A DNA stretch of 64,000 bases. Source: Eledone cirrhosa. Its lineage: Eukaryota; Mollusca; Cephalopoda; Octopoda; Eledonidae. Shown in pieces: positions 26,529 to 39,631 of this stretch. The stretch covers positions 173,968,616 through 174,032,615 of the forward strand of contig OZ024743.1 in NCBI GenBank assembly GCA_964016885.1. The letters run 5' to 3'. Each line of letters begins with the position of its first letter. Position 1 is the first letter of the stretch. Below the pieces are notes generated by a model, which was not told where the DNA came from, did no database searches, and worked only from the letters and a program-made list of their open reading frames with translations. The position numbers and the translations under genes were made by a program.

Positions 26529-27582
26529 TCCAATACTACAGACACACACTCAGGGCTAGGGTATGAACCCTCTCTTAGGTGTCCTCCTCCAATACTAGAC
26601 ACACACTCAGGGCTAGGGTATGTACCCTCTCTTAGTTGTCGTCCTCCAATACTAGACACACACTCAGGGCTAGGGTATGTACCCTCTCTTAGTTGTCTTC
26701 CTCCAATACTACAGACACACACTCAGGGCTAGGGTATGTACCTTCTCCTAGTTGTCCTCCTCCAATACTACAGACACACACTCTGGGCTAGGGTATGAAC
26801 CCTCTCTTAGGTGTCCTCCTCCAATACTAGACACACACCCAGGGCTAGGGTATGTACCCTCTCTTAGTTGTCGTCCTCCAATACTAGACACACACTCAGG
26901 GCAAGGGTATGTACCCTCTCTTAGTTGTCTTCCTCCAATACTACAGACACACACTCAGGGCTAGGGTATGTACCCTCTCTTAGTTGTCCTCCTCCAATAC
27001 TACAGACACACACTCAGGGCTAGGGTATGAACGCTCTCCCAGTTGTCCTCCTCCAATACTACAGACACACACTCAGGGCTAGGGTATGAACGCTCTCCCA
27101 GTTGTCCTCCTCCAATACTACAGACACACACTCAGGGCTAGGGTATGAACCCTCTCCCAGTTGTCCTCCTCCAATACTACAGACACACACTCAGGGCTAG
27201 GGTATGTACCCTCTCTTAGTTGTCGTCTTCCAATACTACAGACACACACTCAGGGCTAGGGTATGAACGCTCTCCCAGTTGTCCTCTTCCAATACTACAG
27301 ACACACACTCAGGGCTAGGGTATGAACGCTCTCCCAGTTGTCCTCCTCCAATACTACAGACACACACTCAGGGCTAGGGTATGAACCCTCTCCCAGTTGT
27401 CCTCCTCCAATACTACAGACACACACTCAGGGCTAGGGTATGAACGCTCTCCCAGTTGTCCTCCTCCAATACTACAGACACACACTCAGGGCTAGGGTAT
27501 GTACCCTCTCTTAGTTGTCCTCTTCCAATACTACAGACACACACTCAGGGCTAGGGTATGAACGCTCTCCTAGTTGTCCTCC
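26529..27582. repeat. Core module 3 (block doublet + 10-mer cassette)
   Basis: Doublet at 26,529-26,992 and cassette at 26,993-27,582. It is the duplicate of module 2 but keeps AACGCTCTCCCAG in the second cassette monomer, as in module 1, so CTCGCAG in module 2 arose after the duplication or was removed here by conversion. Confidence 0.88.
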
Positions 27583-27641
27583 TCCAATACTACAGACACA
27601 CACTCTGGGCTAGGGTATGAACCCTCTCTTAGTTGTCCTCC

Positions 27642-27873
27642 TCCAATACTACAGACACACACTCAGGGCTAGGGTATGAACCCTCTCTTAGGTGTCCTCC
27701 TCCAATACTAGACACACACTCAGGGCTAGGGTATGTACCCTCTCTTAGTTGTCATCCTCCAATACTAGACACACACTCAGGGCTAGGGTATGTACCCTCT
27801 CTTAGTTGTCTTCCTCCAATACTACAGACACACACTCAGGGCTAGGGTATGTACCCTCTCCTAGATGTCCTCC
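27642..27873. repeat. GTCATCC-type 232-bp block, copy 5
   Basis: Duplicate of the block at 21,123, with the same order of GTCATCC, GTCTTCC and CTCCTAGATG. Confidence 0.85.
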
Positions 27874-30800
27874 TCCAATACTACAGACACACACTCAGGG
27901 CTAGGGTATGAACCCTCTCTTAGTTGTCCTCCTCCAATACTACAGACACACACTCAGGGCTAGGGTATGAACCCTCTCTTAGTTGTCCTCCTCCAATACT
28001 ACAGACACACACTCAGGGCTAGGGTATGTACCCTCTCCCAGTTGTTCTCCTCCAATACTACAGACACACACTCAGGGCTAGGGTATGAACCCTCTCTTAG
28101 TTGTCCTCCTCCAATACTACAGACACACACTCAGGGCTAGGGTATGAACCCTCTCCTAGTTGTCCTCCTCCAATACTACAGACACACACTCAGGGCTAGG
28201 GTATGAACCCTCTCTTAGTTGTCCTCCTCCAATACTACAGACACACACTCAGGGCTAGGGTATGAACCCTCTCTTAGTTGTCCTCCTCCAATACTACAGA
28301 CACACACTCAGGGCTAGGGTATGAACCCTCTCCTAGTTGTCCTCCTCCAATACTACAGACACACACTCAGGGCTAGGGTATGAACCCTCTCTTAGTTGTC
28401 CTCCTCCAATACTACAGACACACACTCAGGGCTAGGGTATTAACCCTCTCTTTGTTGTCCTCCTCCAATACTACAGACACACACTCAGGGCTAGGGTATG
28501 AACCCTCTCTTAGTTGTCCTCCTCCAATACTACAGACACACACTCAGGGCTAGGGTATTAACCCTCTCTTAGTTGTCCTCCTCCAATACTACAGACACAC
28601 ACTCAGGGCTAGGGTATGAACCCTCTCTTAGTTGTCCTCCTCCAATACTACAGACACACACTCAGGGCTAGGGTATTAACCCTCTCTTAGTTGTCCTCCT
28701 CCAATACTACAGACACACACTCAGGGCTAGGGTATGAACCCTCTCTTAGTTGTCCTCCTCCAATACTACAGACACACACTCAGGGCTAGGGTATGAACCC
28801 TCTTTTAGTTGTCCTCCTCCAATACTACAGACACACACTCAGGGCTAGTGTATGAACCCTCTATTAGTTGTCCTTCTCCAATACTACAGACACACACTCA
28901 GGGCTAGAGTATTAACCCTCTCTTAGTTGTCCTCCTCCAATACTACAGACACACACTCAGGGCTAGGGTATGAACCCTCTCTTAGTTGTCCTCCTCCAAT
29001 ACTACAGACACACACTCAGGGCTAGGGTATGAACCCTCTCTTAGTTGTCCTCCTCCAATACTACAGACACACACTCAGGGCTAGGGTATTAACCCTCTCT
29101 TAGTTGTCCTCCTCCAATACTACAGACACACACTCAGGGCTAGGGTATTAACCCTCTCTTAGTTGTCCTCCTCCAATATTAGACACACACTCAGGGCTAG
29201 GGTATGAACCCTCTTTTAGTTGTCCTCCTCCAATACTACAGACACACACTCAGGGCTAGGGTATGAACCCTCTCTTAGTTGTCCTCCTCCAATACTACAG
29301 ACACACACTCAGGGCTAGGGTATTAACCCTCTCTTAGTTGTCCTCCTCCAATACTACAGACACACACTCAGGGCTAGGGTATGAACCCTCTCTTAGTTGT
29401 CCTCCTCCAATACTACAGACACACACTCAGGGCTAGGGTATGAACCCTCTCTTAGTTGTCCTCCTCCAATACTACAGACACACACTCAGGGCTAGGGTAT
29501 GAACCCTCTTTTAGTTGTCCTCCTCCAATACTACAGACACACACTCAGGGCTAGGGTATTAACCCTCTCTTAGTTGTCCTCCTCCAATACTAGACACACA
29601 CTCAGGGCTAGGGTATGAACCCTCTTTTAGTTGTCCTCCTCCAATACTACAGACACACACTCAGGGCTAGGGTATGATCCCTCTCTTAGTTGCCCTCCTC
29701 CAATACTACAGACACACACTCAGGGCTAGGGTATTAACCCTCTGTTAGTTGTCCTCCTCCAATACTACAGACACACACTCAGGGCTAGGGTATGAACCCT
29801 CTCTTAGTTGTCCTCCTCCAATACTACAGACACACACTCAGGGCTAGGGTATGAACCCTCTCTTAGTTGTCCTCCTCCAATACTACAGACACACACTCAG
29901 GGCTAGGGTATTAACCCTCTCTTAGTTGCCCTCCTCCAATACTACAGACACACACTCAGGGCTAGGGTATGAACCCTCTCTTAGTTGTCCTCCTCCAATA
30001 CTACAGACACACACTCAGGGCTAGGGTATGAACCCTCTCTTAGTTGTCCTCCTCCAATACTACAGACACACACTCAGGGCTAGGGTATTAACCCTCTTTT
30101 AGTTGTCCTCCTCCAGTACTACAGACACACACTCAGGGCTAGGGTATTAACCCTCTCTTAGTTGTCCTCCTCCAATACTAGACACACACTCAGGGCTAGG
30201 GTATGAACCTTCTTTTAGTTGTCCTCCTCCAATACTACAGACACACACTCAGGGCTAGGGTATGAACCCTCTCTTAGTTGCCCTCCTCCAATACTACAGA
30301 CACACACTCAGGGCTAGGGTATTAACCCTCTCTTAGTTGTCCTCCTCCAATACTACAGACACACACTCAGGGCTAGGGTATGAACCCTCTCTTAGTTGTC
30401 CTCCTCCAATACTACAGACACACACTCAGGGCTAGGGTATGAACCCTCTCTTAGTTGTCCTCCTCCAATACTACAGACACACACTCAGGGCTAGGGTATT
30501 AACCCTCTCTTAGTTGTCCTCCTCCAATACTACAGACACACACTCAGGGCTAGGGTATTAACCCTCTCTTAGTTGTCCTCCTCCAATACTAGACACACAC
30601 TCAGGGCTAGGGTATGAACCCTCTTTTAGTTGTCCTCCTCCAATACTACAGACACACACTCAGGGCTAGGGTATGTAACCTCTCCTAGTTGTCCTCCTCC
30701 AATACTACAGACACACACTCAGGGCTAGGGTATGAACCCTCTCTTAGTTGTCCTCCTCCAATACTACAGACACACACTCAGGGCTAGGGTATGTAACCTC

Positions 30801-31167
30801 TCCTAGTTGTCCTCCTCCAATACTACAGACACACACTCAGGGCTAGGGTATGAACCCTCTCTTAGTTGTCCTCCTCCAATACTACAGACACACACTCAGG
30901 GCTAGGGTATGAACCCTCTCTTAGTTGTCGTCCTCCAATACTAGACACACACTCAGGGCTAGGGTATGAACCCTCTATTAGTTGTCCTTCTCCAATACTA
31001 CAGACACACACTCAGGGCTAGGGTATGAACCCTCTCTTAGTTGTCCTCCTCCAATACTACAGACACACACTCAGGGCTAGGGTATGAACCCTCTCTTAGG
31101 TGTCCTCCTCCAATACTACAGACACACACTCAGAGCTAGGGTATGAACCCTCTCTTAGTTGTCCTCC

Positions 31168-31399
31168 TCCAATACTACAGACACACACTCAGCGCTAGGG
31201 TATGAACCCTCTCTTAGGTGTCCTCCTCCAATACTAGACACACACTCAGGGCTAGGGTATGTACCCTCTCTTAGTTGTCATCCTCCAATACTAGACACAC
31301 ACTCAGGGCTAGGGTATGTACCCTCTCTTAGTTGTCTTCCTCCAATACTACAGACACACACTCAGGGCTAGGGTATGTACCCTCTCCTAGATGTCCTCC
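31168..31399. repeat. GTCATCC-type 232-bp block, copy 6
   Basis: Duplicate of the block at 24,649, sharing its CAGCGCTAGG variant, which places the variant before the 6.5-kb duplication. Confidence 0.85.
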
Positions 31400-31917
31400 T
31401 CCAATACTACAGACACACACTCAGGGCTAGGGTATGAACCCTCTCTTAGTTGTCCTCCTCCAATACTACAGACACACACTCAGGGCTAGGGTATGAACCC
31501 TCTCTTAGTTGTCCTCCTCCAATACTACAGACACACACTCAGGGCTAGGGTATGTACCCTCTCCCAGTTGTTCTCCTCCAATACTACAGACACACACTCA
31601 GGGCTAGGGTATGAACCCTCTCTTAGTTGTCCTCCTCCAATACTACAGACACACACTCAGGGCTAGGGTATGAACCCTCTCCTAGTTGTCCTCCTCCAAT
31701 ACTACAGACACACACTCAGGGCTAGGGTATGAACCCTCTCTTAGTTGTCCTCCTCCAATACTACAGACACACACTCAGGGCTAGGGTATGAACCCGCTCC
31801 TAGTTGTCCTCCTCCAATACTACAGACACACACTCAGGGCTAGGGTATGAACCCTCTCTTAGTTGTCCTCCTCCAATACTACAGACACACACTCAGGGCT
31901 AGGGTATGAACCCTCTC

Positions 31918-33456
31918 TTAGTTGTCCTCCTCCAATACTACAGACACACACTCAGGGCTAGGGTATTAACCCTCTCTTAGTTGTCCTCCTCCAATACTAC
32001 AGACACACACTCAGGGCTAGGGTATGAACCCTCTCTTAGTTGTCCTCCTCCAATACTACAGACACACACTCAGGGCTAGGGTATTAACCCTCTCTTAGTT
32101 GTCCTCCTCCAATACTACAGACACACACTCAGGGCTAGGGTATGAACCCTCTCTTAGTTGTCCTCCTCCAATACTACAGACACACACTCAGGGCTAGGGT
32201 ATGAACCCTCTTTTAGTTGTCCTCCTCCAATACTACAGACACACACTCAGGGCTAGGGTATGAACCCTCTATTAGTTGTCCTTCTCCAATACTACAGACA
32301 CACACTCAGGGCTAGAGTATTAACCCTCTCTTAGTTGTCCTCCTCCAATACTACAGACACACTCAGGGCTAGGGTATGAACCCTCTCTTAGTTGTCCTCC
32401 TCCAATACTACAGACACACACTCAGGGCTAGGGTATGAACCCTCTCTTAGTTGTCCTCCTCCAATACTACAGACACACACTCAGGGCTAGGGTATTAACC
32501 CTCTCTTAGTTGTCCTCCTCCAATACTACAGACAGACACTCAGGGCTAGGGTATTAACCCTCTCTTAGTTGTCCTCCTCCAATACTAGACACACACTCAG
32601 GGCTAGGGTATGAACCCTCTTGTAGTTGTCCTCCTCCAATACTACAGACACACACTCAGGGCTAGGGTATGAACCCTCTCTTAGTTGTCCTCCTCCAATA
32701 CTACAGACACACACTCAGGGCTAGGGTATTAACCCTCTCTTAGTTGTCCTCCTCCAATACTACAGACACACACTCAGGGCTAGGGTATGAACCCTCTCTT
32801 AGTTGTCCTCCTCCAATACTACAGACACACACTCAGGGCTAGGGTATGAACCCTCTCTTAGTTGTCCTCCTCCAATACTACAGACACACACTCAGGGCTA
32901 GGGTATTAACCCTCTCTTAGTTGTCCTCCTCCAATACTACAGACACACACTCAGGGCTAAGGTATTAACCCTCTCTTAGTTGCCCTCCTCCAATACTAGA
33001 CACACACTCAGGGCTAGGGTATGAACCCTCTTTTAGTTGTCCTCCTCCAATACTACAGACACACACTCAGGGCTAGGGTATGAACCCTCTCTTAGTTGTC
33101 CTCCTCCAATACTACAGACACACACTCAGGGCTAGGGTATGTACCCTCTCCTAGTTGTCCTCCTCCAATACTACAGACACACACTCAGGGCTAGGGTATG
33201 AACCCTCTCTTAGTTGTCCTCCTCCAATACTACAGACACACATTCAGGGCTAGGGTATGACCCCTCTCTTAGTTGTCGTCCCCCAATACTAGACACACAC
33301 TCAGGGCTAGGGTATGAACCCTCTCTTAGTTGTCCTCCTCCAATACTACCGACACACACTCAGGGCTAGGGTATGAACCCTCTCTTAGTTGTCCTCCTCC
33401 AATACTACAGACACACACTCAGAGCTAGGGTATGAACCCTCTCTTAGTTGTCCTCC
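31918..33456. repeat. Flanking-class filler before the central domain
   Basis: Continues the 6.5-kb unit as a diverged third copy that lacks the two monomers found at 25,684 and onward. It contains the linked three-monomer module near 32,270, a 57-bp monomer made by a different CA loss (32,344-32,400, CAGACACACTC), CTCTTGTAG near 32,619, GACAGACAC near 32,530 and TATGACCCC near 33,258. No gene is seen. Confidence 0.8.
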
Positions 33457-34923
33457 TCCAATACTACAGACACACACTCAGGGCTAGGGTATGAACCCTC
33501 TCTTAGGTGTCCTCCTCCAATACTAGACATACACTCAGGGCTAGGGTATGTACCCTCTCTTAGTTGTCGTCCTCCAATACTAGACACACACTCAGGGCTA
33601 GGGTATGTACCCTCTCTTAGTTGTCTTCCTCCAATACTACAGACACACACTCAGGGCTAGGGTATGTACCTTCTCCTAGTTGTCCTCCTCCAATACCTCA
33701 GACACACACTCTGGGCTAGGGTATGAACCCTCTCTTAGGTGTCCTCCTCCAATACTAGACACACACCCAGGGCTAGGGTATGTACCCTCTCTTAGTTGTC
33801 GTCCTCCAATACTAGACACACACTCAGGGCAAGGGTATGTACCCTCTCTTAGTTGTCTTCCTCCAATACTACAGACACACACTCAGGGCTAGGGTATGTA
33901 CCCTCTCTTAGTTGTCCTCCTCCAATACTACAGACACACACTCAGGGCTAGGGTATGAACGCTCTCCCAGTTGTCCTCCTCCAATACTACAGACACACAC
34001 TCAGGGCTAGGGTATGAACGCTCTCCCAGTTGTCCTCCTCCAATACTACAGACACACACTCAGGGCTAGGGTATGAACCCTCTCCCAGTTGTCCTCCTCC
34101 AATACTACAGACACACACTCAGGGCTAGGGTATGTACCCTCTCTTAGTTGTCGTCTTCCAATACTACAGACACACACTCAGGGCTAGGGTATGAACGCTC
34201 TCCCAGTTGTCCTCTTCCAATACTACAGACACACACTCAGGGCTAGGGTATGAACGCTCTCCCAGTTGTCCTCCTCCAATACTACAGACACACACTCAGG
34301 GCTAGGGTATGAACCCTCTCCCAGTTGTCCTCCTCCAATACTACAGACACACACTCAGGGCTAGGGTATGAACGCTCTCCCAGTTGTCCTCCTCCAATAC
34401 TACAGACACACACTCAGGGCTAGGGTATGAACCCTCTCCCAGTTGTCCTCCTCCAATACTACAGACACACACTCAGGGCTAGGGTATGAACCCTCTCCCA
34501 GTTGTCCTCCTCCAATACTACAGACACACACTCAGGGCTAGGGTATGTACCCTCTCTTAGTTGTCGTCTTCCAATACTACAGACACACACTCAGGGCTAG
34601 GGTATGAACGCTCTCCCAGTTGTCCTCTTCCAATACTACAGACACACACTCAGGGCTAGGGTATGAATGCTCTCCCAGTTGTCCTCCTCCAATACTACAG
34701 ACACACACTCAGGGCTAGGGTATGAACCCTCTCCCAGTTGTCCTCCTCCAATACTACAGACACACACTCAGGGCTAGGGTATGAACGCTCTCCCAGTTGT
34801 CCTCCTCCAATACTACAGACACACACTCAGGGCTAGGGTATGAACCCTCTCTTAGTTGTCCTCCTCCAATACTACAGACACACACTCAGGGCTAGGGTAT
34901 GAACGCTCTCCTAGGTGTCCTCC
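33457..34923. repeat. Core module 4 (doublet + 17-mer expanded cassette)
   Basis: The doublet at 33,457-33,920 carries private changes (GACATACAC in its first 57-bp unit and TACCTCAGAC at about 33,696). The cassette at 33,921-34,923 is 1,003 bp, exactly 17 monomers: the usual ten plus an internal repeat of seven (413 bp). The GTCGTCTTCC landmark appears at 34,150 and again at 34,563. One monomer in the second half reads AATGCTC, a CpG-to-TG change. The module marks the border with the central HOR class. Confidence 0.85.
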
Positions 34924-35747
34924 TCCAATACTACAGACACACACTCAGGGCTAGGGTATGAACCCTCTCTTAGTTGTCCTCCTCCAATACTACAGACACA
35001 CACTCAGGGCTAGGGTATGAACACTCTCTTAGGTGTCCTCCTCCAATACTACAGACACACACTCAGGGCTAGGGTATGAACCCTCTCTTAGTTGTCCTCC
35101 TCCAATACTATAGACACACACTCAGGGCTAGGGTATGTACCCTCTCCCAGATGTCCTCCTCCAATACTACAGACACACACTCAGGGCTAGGGTATGAACC
35201 CTCTCTTAGGTGTCCTCCTCCAATACTACAGACACACACTCAGGGCTAGGGTATGAACCCTCTGTTAGGTGTCCTCCTCCAATACTAGACACACACTCAG
35301 GGCTAGGGTATGTACCCTCTCTTAGTTGTCTTCCTCCAATACTACAGACACACACTCAGGGCTAGGGTATGTACCCTCTCCCAGTTGTCCTCCTCCAATA
35401 CTACAGACACACACTCAGGGCTAGGGTATGAACCCTCTCTTAGTTGTCCTCTTCCAATACTACAGACACACACTCAGGGCTAGGGTATGAACCCTCTCCT
35501 AGTTGTCCTCCTCCAATACTACAGACACACACTCAGGGCTAGGGTATGAACCCTCTCCCAGTTGTCCTCCTCCAATACTACAGACACACACTCAGGGCTA
35601 GGGTATGAACCCTCTCTTAGTTGTCCTCCTCCAATACTACAGACACACACTCAGGGCTAGGGTATGAACCCTCTCCCAGTTGTCCTCCTCCAATACTACA
35701 GACACACACTCAGGGCTAGGGTATGAACCCTCTCTTAGTTGTCCTCT

Positions 35748-36569
35748 TCCAATACTACAGACACACACTCAGGGCTAGGGTATGAACCCTCTCCTAGTTG
35801 TCCTCCTCCAATACTAGACACACACTCAGGGCTAGGGTATGTACCCTCTCTTAGTTGTCGTCCTCCAATACTAGACACACACTCAGGGCAAGGGTATGTA
35901 CCCTCTCTTAGTTGTCTTCCTCCAATACTACAGACACACACTCAGGGCTAGGGTATGTACCCTCTCTTAGTTGTCCTCCTCCAATACTACAGACACACAC
36001 TCAGGGCTAGGGTATGAACGCTCTCCCAGTTGTCCTCCTCCAATACTACAGACACACACTCAGGGCTAGGGTATGAACGCTCTCCCAGTTGTCCTCCTCC
36101 AATACTACAGACACACACTCAGGGCTAGGGTATGAACCCTCTCCCAGTTGTCCTCCTCCAATACTACAGACACACACTCAGGGCTAGGGTATGTACCCTC
36201 TCTTAGTTGTCGTCTTCCAATACTACAGACACACACTCAGGGCTAGGGTATGAACGCTCTCCCAGTTGTCCTCTTCCAATACTACAGACACACACTCAGG
36301 GCTAGGGTATGAACGCTCTCCCAGTTGTCCTCCTCCAATACTACAGACACACACTCAGGGCTAGGGTATGAACCCTCTCCCAGTTGTCCTCCTCCAATAC
36401 TACAGACACACACTCAGGGCTAGGGTATGAACGCTCTCCCAGTTGTCCTCCTCCAATACTACAGACACACACTCAGGGCTAGGGTATGTACCCTCTCTTA
36501 GTTGTCCTCTTCCAATACTACAGACACACACTCAGGGCTAGGGTATGAACGCTCTCCCAGTTGTCCTCC
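35748..36569. repeat. Core module 5 (single block + 10-mer cassette)
   Basis: First copy of the central form. One 232-bp block (35,748-35,979) replaces the doublet. It combines the GGGCTAGGG of the first doublet member with the GGGCAAGGG of the second, as a crossover between doublet members would produce. The cassette at 35,980-36,569 still has ten monomers, the last with CTCCCAG instead of CTCCTAG. Confidence 0.85.
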
Positions 36570-37924
36570 TCCAATACTACAGACACACACTCAGGGCTAG
36601 GGTATGAACCCTCTCCTAGTTGTCCTCCTCCAATACTACAGACACACACTCTGGGCTAGGGTATTAACCCTCTCTTAGTTGTCCTCCTCCAATACTACAG
36701 ACACACACTCAGGGCTAGGGTATGAACGCTCTCCCAGGTGTCCTCCTCCAATACTACAGACACACACTCAGGGCTAGGGTATGAACCCTCTCTTAGTTGT
36801 CCTCCTCCAATACTACAGACACACACTCAGGGCTAGGGTATGTACCCTCTCTTAGTTGTCCTCCTCCAATACTACAGACACACACTCAGGGCTAGAGTAT
36901 GAACACTCTCTTAGGTGTCCTCCTCCAATACTATAGACACACACTCAGGGCTAGGGTATGTACCCTCTCCCAGATGTCCTCCTCCAATACTACAGACACA
37001 CACTCAGGGCTAGGGTATGAACCCTCTCTTAGGTGTCCTCCTCCAATACTACAGACACACACTCAGGGCTAGGGTATGAACCCTCTCTTAGGTGTCCTCC
37101 TCCAATACTACAGACACACACTCAGGGCTAGGGTATGAACCCTCTCTTAGTTGTCCTCCTCCAATACTACAGACACACACTCAGGGCTAGGGTATGTACC
37201 CTCTCCCAGTTGTTCTCCTCCAATACTACAGACACACACTCAGGGCTATGGTATGAACCCTCTCTTAGTTGTCCTCCTCCAATACTACAGACACACACTC
37301 AGGGCTAGGGTATGAACCCTCTCTTAGGTGTCCTCCTCCAATACTAGACACACACTCAGGGCTAGGGTATGTACCCTCTCTTAGTTGTCTTCCTCCAATA
37401 CTACAGACACACACTCAGGGCTAGAGTATGTACCCTCTCCCAGTTGTCCTCCTCCAATACTACAGACACACACTCAGGGCTAGGGTATGAACCCTCTCTT
37501 AGTTGTCCTCTTCCAATACTACAGACACACACTCAGGGCTAGGGTATGAACCCTCTCCTAGTTGTCCTCCTCCAATACTACAGACACACACTCAGGGCTA
37601 GGGTATGAACCCTCTCCCAGTTGTCCTCCTCCAATACTACAGACACACACTCAGGGCTAGGGTATGAACCCTCTCTTAGTTGTCCTCCTCCAATACTACA
37701 GACACACACTCAGGGCTAGGGTATGAACCCTCTCCCAGTTGTCCTCCTCCAATACTACAGACACACACTCAGGGCTAGGGTATGAACCCTCTCTTAGTTG
37801 TCCTCTTCCAATACTACAGACACACACTCAGGGCTAGGGTATGAACCCTCTCTTAATTGTCCCCCTCCAATACTACAGACACACACTCAGGGCTAGGGTA
37901 TGTACCCTCTCCCAGTTGTCCTCC

Positions 37925-37980
37925 TCCAATACTACAGACACACACTCAGGGCCAGGGTATGAACCCTCTCCTAGTTGTTC
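37925..37980. repeat. 56-bp monomer with GTTCTCC contraction
   Basis: The end reads TTGTTCTCCAATAC, three bases short. It also has GGGCCAGGG instead of GGGCTAGGG. The shift keeps one frame open across neighbours, so an apparent 90-codon frame from TTG at 37,857 spans it, the longest apparent frame in the window. Confidence 0.85.
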
Positions 37981-38157
37981 TCCAATACTACAGACACACA
38001 CTCAGGGCTAGGGTATGTACCCTCTCCCAGTTGTCCTCCTCCAATACTACAGACACACACTCAGGGCTAGGGTATGTACCCTCTCTTAGTTGTCCTCCTC
38101 CAATACTACAGACACACACTCAGGGCTAGGGTATGAACCCTCTCTTAGTTGTCCTCT

Positions 38158-38922
38158 TCCAATACTACAGACACACACTCAGGGCTAGGGTATGAACCCT
38201 CTCCTAGTTGTCCTCCTCCAATACTAGACACACACTCAGGGCTAGGGTATGTACCCTCTCTTAGTTGTCGTCCTCCAATACTACAGACACACACTCAGGG
38301 CTAGGGTATGTACCCTCTCTTAGTTGTCCTCCTCCAATACTACAGACACACACTCAGGGCTAGGGTATGAACGCTCTCCCAGTTGTCCTCCTCCAATACT
38401 ACAGACACACACTCAGGGCTAGGGTATGTACCCTCTCTTAGTTGTCGTCTTCCAATACTACAGACACACACTCAGGGCTAGGGTATGAACCCTCTCCCAG
38501 TTGTCCTCCTCCAATACTACAGACACACACTCAGGGCTAGGGTATGTACCCTCTCTTAGTTGTCGTCTTCCAATACTACAGACACACACTCAGGGCTAGG
38601 GTATGAACGCTCTCCCAGTTGTCCTCTTCCAATACTACAGACACACACTCAGGGCTAGGGTATGAACGCTCTCCCAGTTGTCCTCCTCCAATACTACAGA
38701 CACACACTCAGGGCTAGGGTATGAACCCTCTCCCAGTTGTCCTCCTCCAATACTACAGACACACACTCAGGGCTAGGGTATGAACGCTCTCCCAGTTGTC
38801 CTCCTCCAATACTACAGACACACACTCAGGGCTAGGGTATGTACCCTCTCTTAGTTGTCCTCTTCCAATACTACAGACACACACTCAGGGCTAGGGTATG
38901 AACGCTCTCCCAGTTGTCCTCC
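38158..38922. repeat. Core module 6 (three-monomer block + rearranged cassette)
   Basis: The block is only three monomers (38,158-38,332) because one 57-bp unit is missing. The cassette at 38,333-38,922 has ten monomers, but GTCGTCTTCC occurs twice (38,446 and 38,561): AACGCTC, GTACCC/GTCGTCTTCC, AACCCTCTCCCAG, GTACCC/GTCGTCTTCC, then the normal series. The arrangement looks like a two-monomer replacement by local exchange. Confidence 0.8.
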
Positions 38923-39631
38923 TCCAATACTACAGACACACACTCAGGGCTAGGGTATGAACCCTCTCCTAGTTGTCCTCCTCCAATACTACAGACACAC
39001 ACTCTGGGCTAGGGTATGAACCCTCTCTTAGTTGTCCTCCTCCAATACTACAGACACACACTCAGGGCTAGCGTATGAACGCTCTCCTAGGTGTCCTCCT
39101 CCAATACTACAGACACACACTCAGGGCTAGGGTATGAACCCTCTCTTAGTTGTCCTCCTCCAATACTACAGACACACACTCAGGGCTAGGGTATGAACAC
39201 TCTCTTAGGTGTCCTCCTCCAATACTACAGACACACACTCAGGGCTAGGGTATGAACCCTCTCTTAGTTGTCCTCCTCCAATACTATAGACACACACTCA
39301 GGGCTAGGGTATGTACCCTCTCCCAGATGTCCTCCTCCAATACTACAGACACACACTCAGGGCTAGGGTATGAACCCTCTCTTAGGTGTCCTCCTCCAAT
39401 ACTACAGACACACACTCAGGGCTAGGGTATGAACCCTCTCTTAGGTGTCCTCCTCCAATACTACAGACACACACTCAGGGCTAGGGTATGAACCCTCTCT
39501 TAGTTGTCCTCCTCCAATACTACAGACACACACTCAGGGCTAGGGTATGTACCCTCTCCCAGTTGTTCTCCTCCAATACTACAGACACACACTCAGGGCT
39601 AGGGTATGAACCCTCTCTTAGTTGTCCTCTT

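Larger units (their letters stand above)
25399..31917. repeat. 6,519-bp tandem duplication, copy B
   Basis: Second copy of 18,880-25,398, carrying all the private markers listed there at +6,519. The differences I noticed are the absence of CTCTCGCAG and a private CTCTGTTAG near 29,741; I did not compare every base. Offset identity continues to 32,202 and then breaks where this side lacks two monomers (118 bp) found after 25,683. With so few differences this is one of the youngest events in the window. Confidence 0.88.

Noticed and set aside
37857..38129. Longest apparent open frame (90 codons) and similar frames of 62-88 codons across the window
   Set aside because: They track the repeat lattice and overlap open frames on the other strand. 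Nearly all start at TTG or GTG (the one at 43,017 starts at ATG by virtue of TATGAA in every monomer). They carry no domain and vanish when unit length changes by one base.
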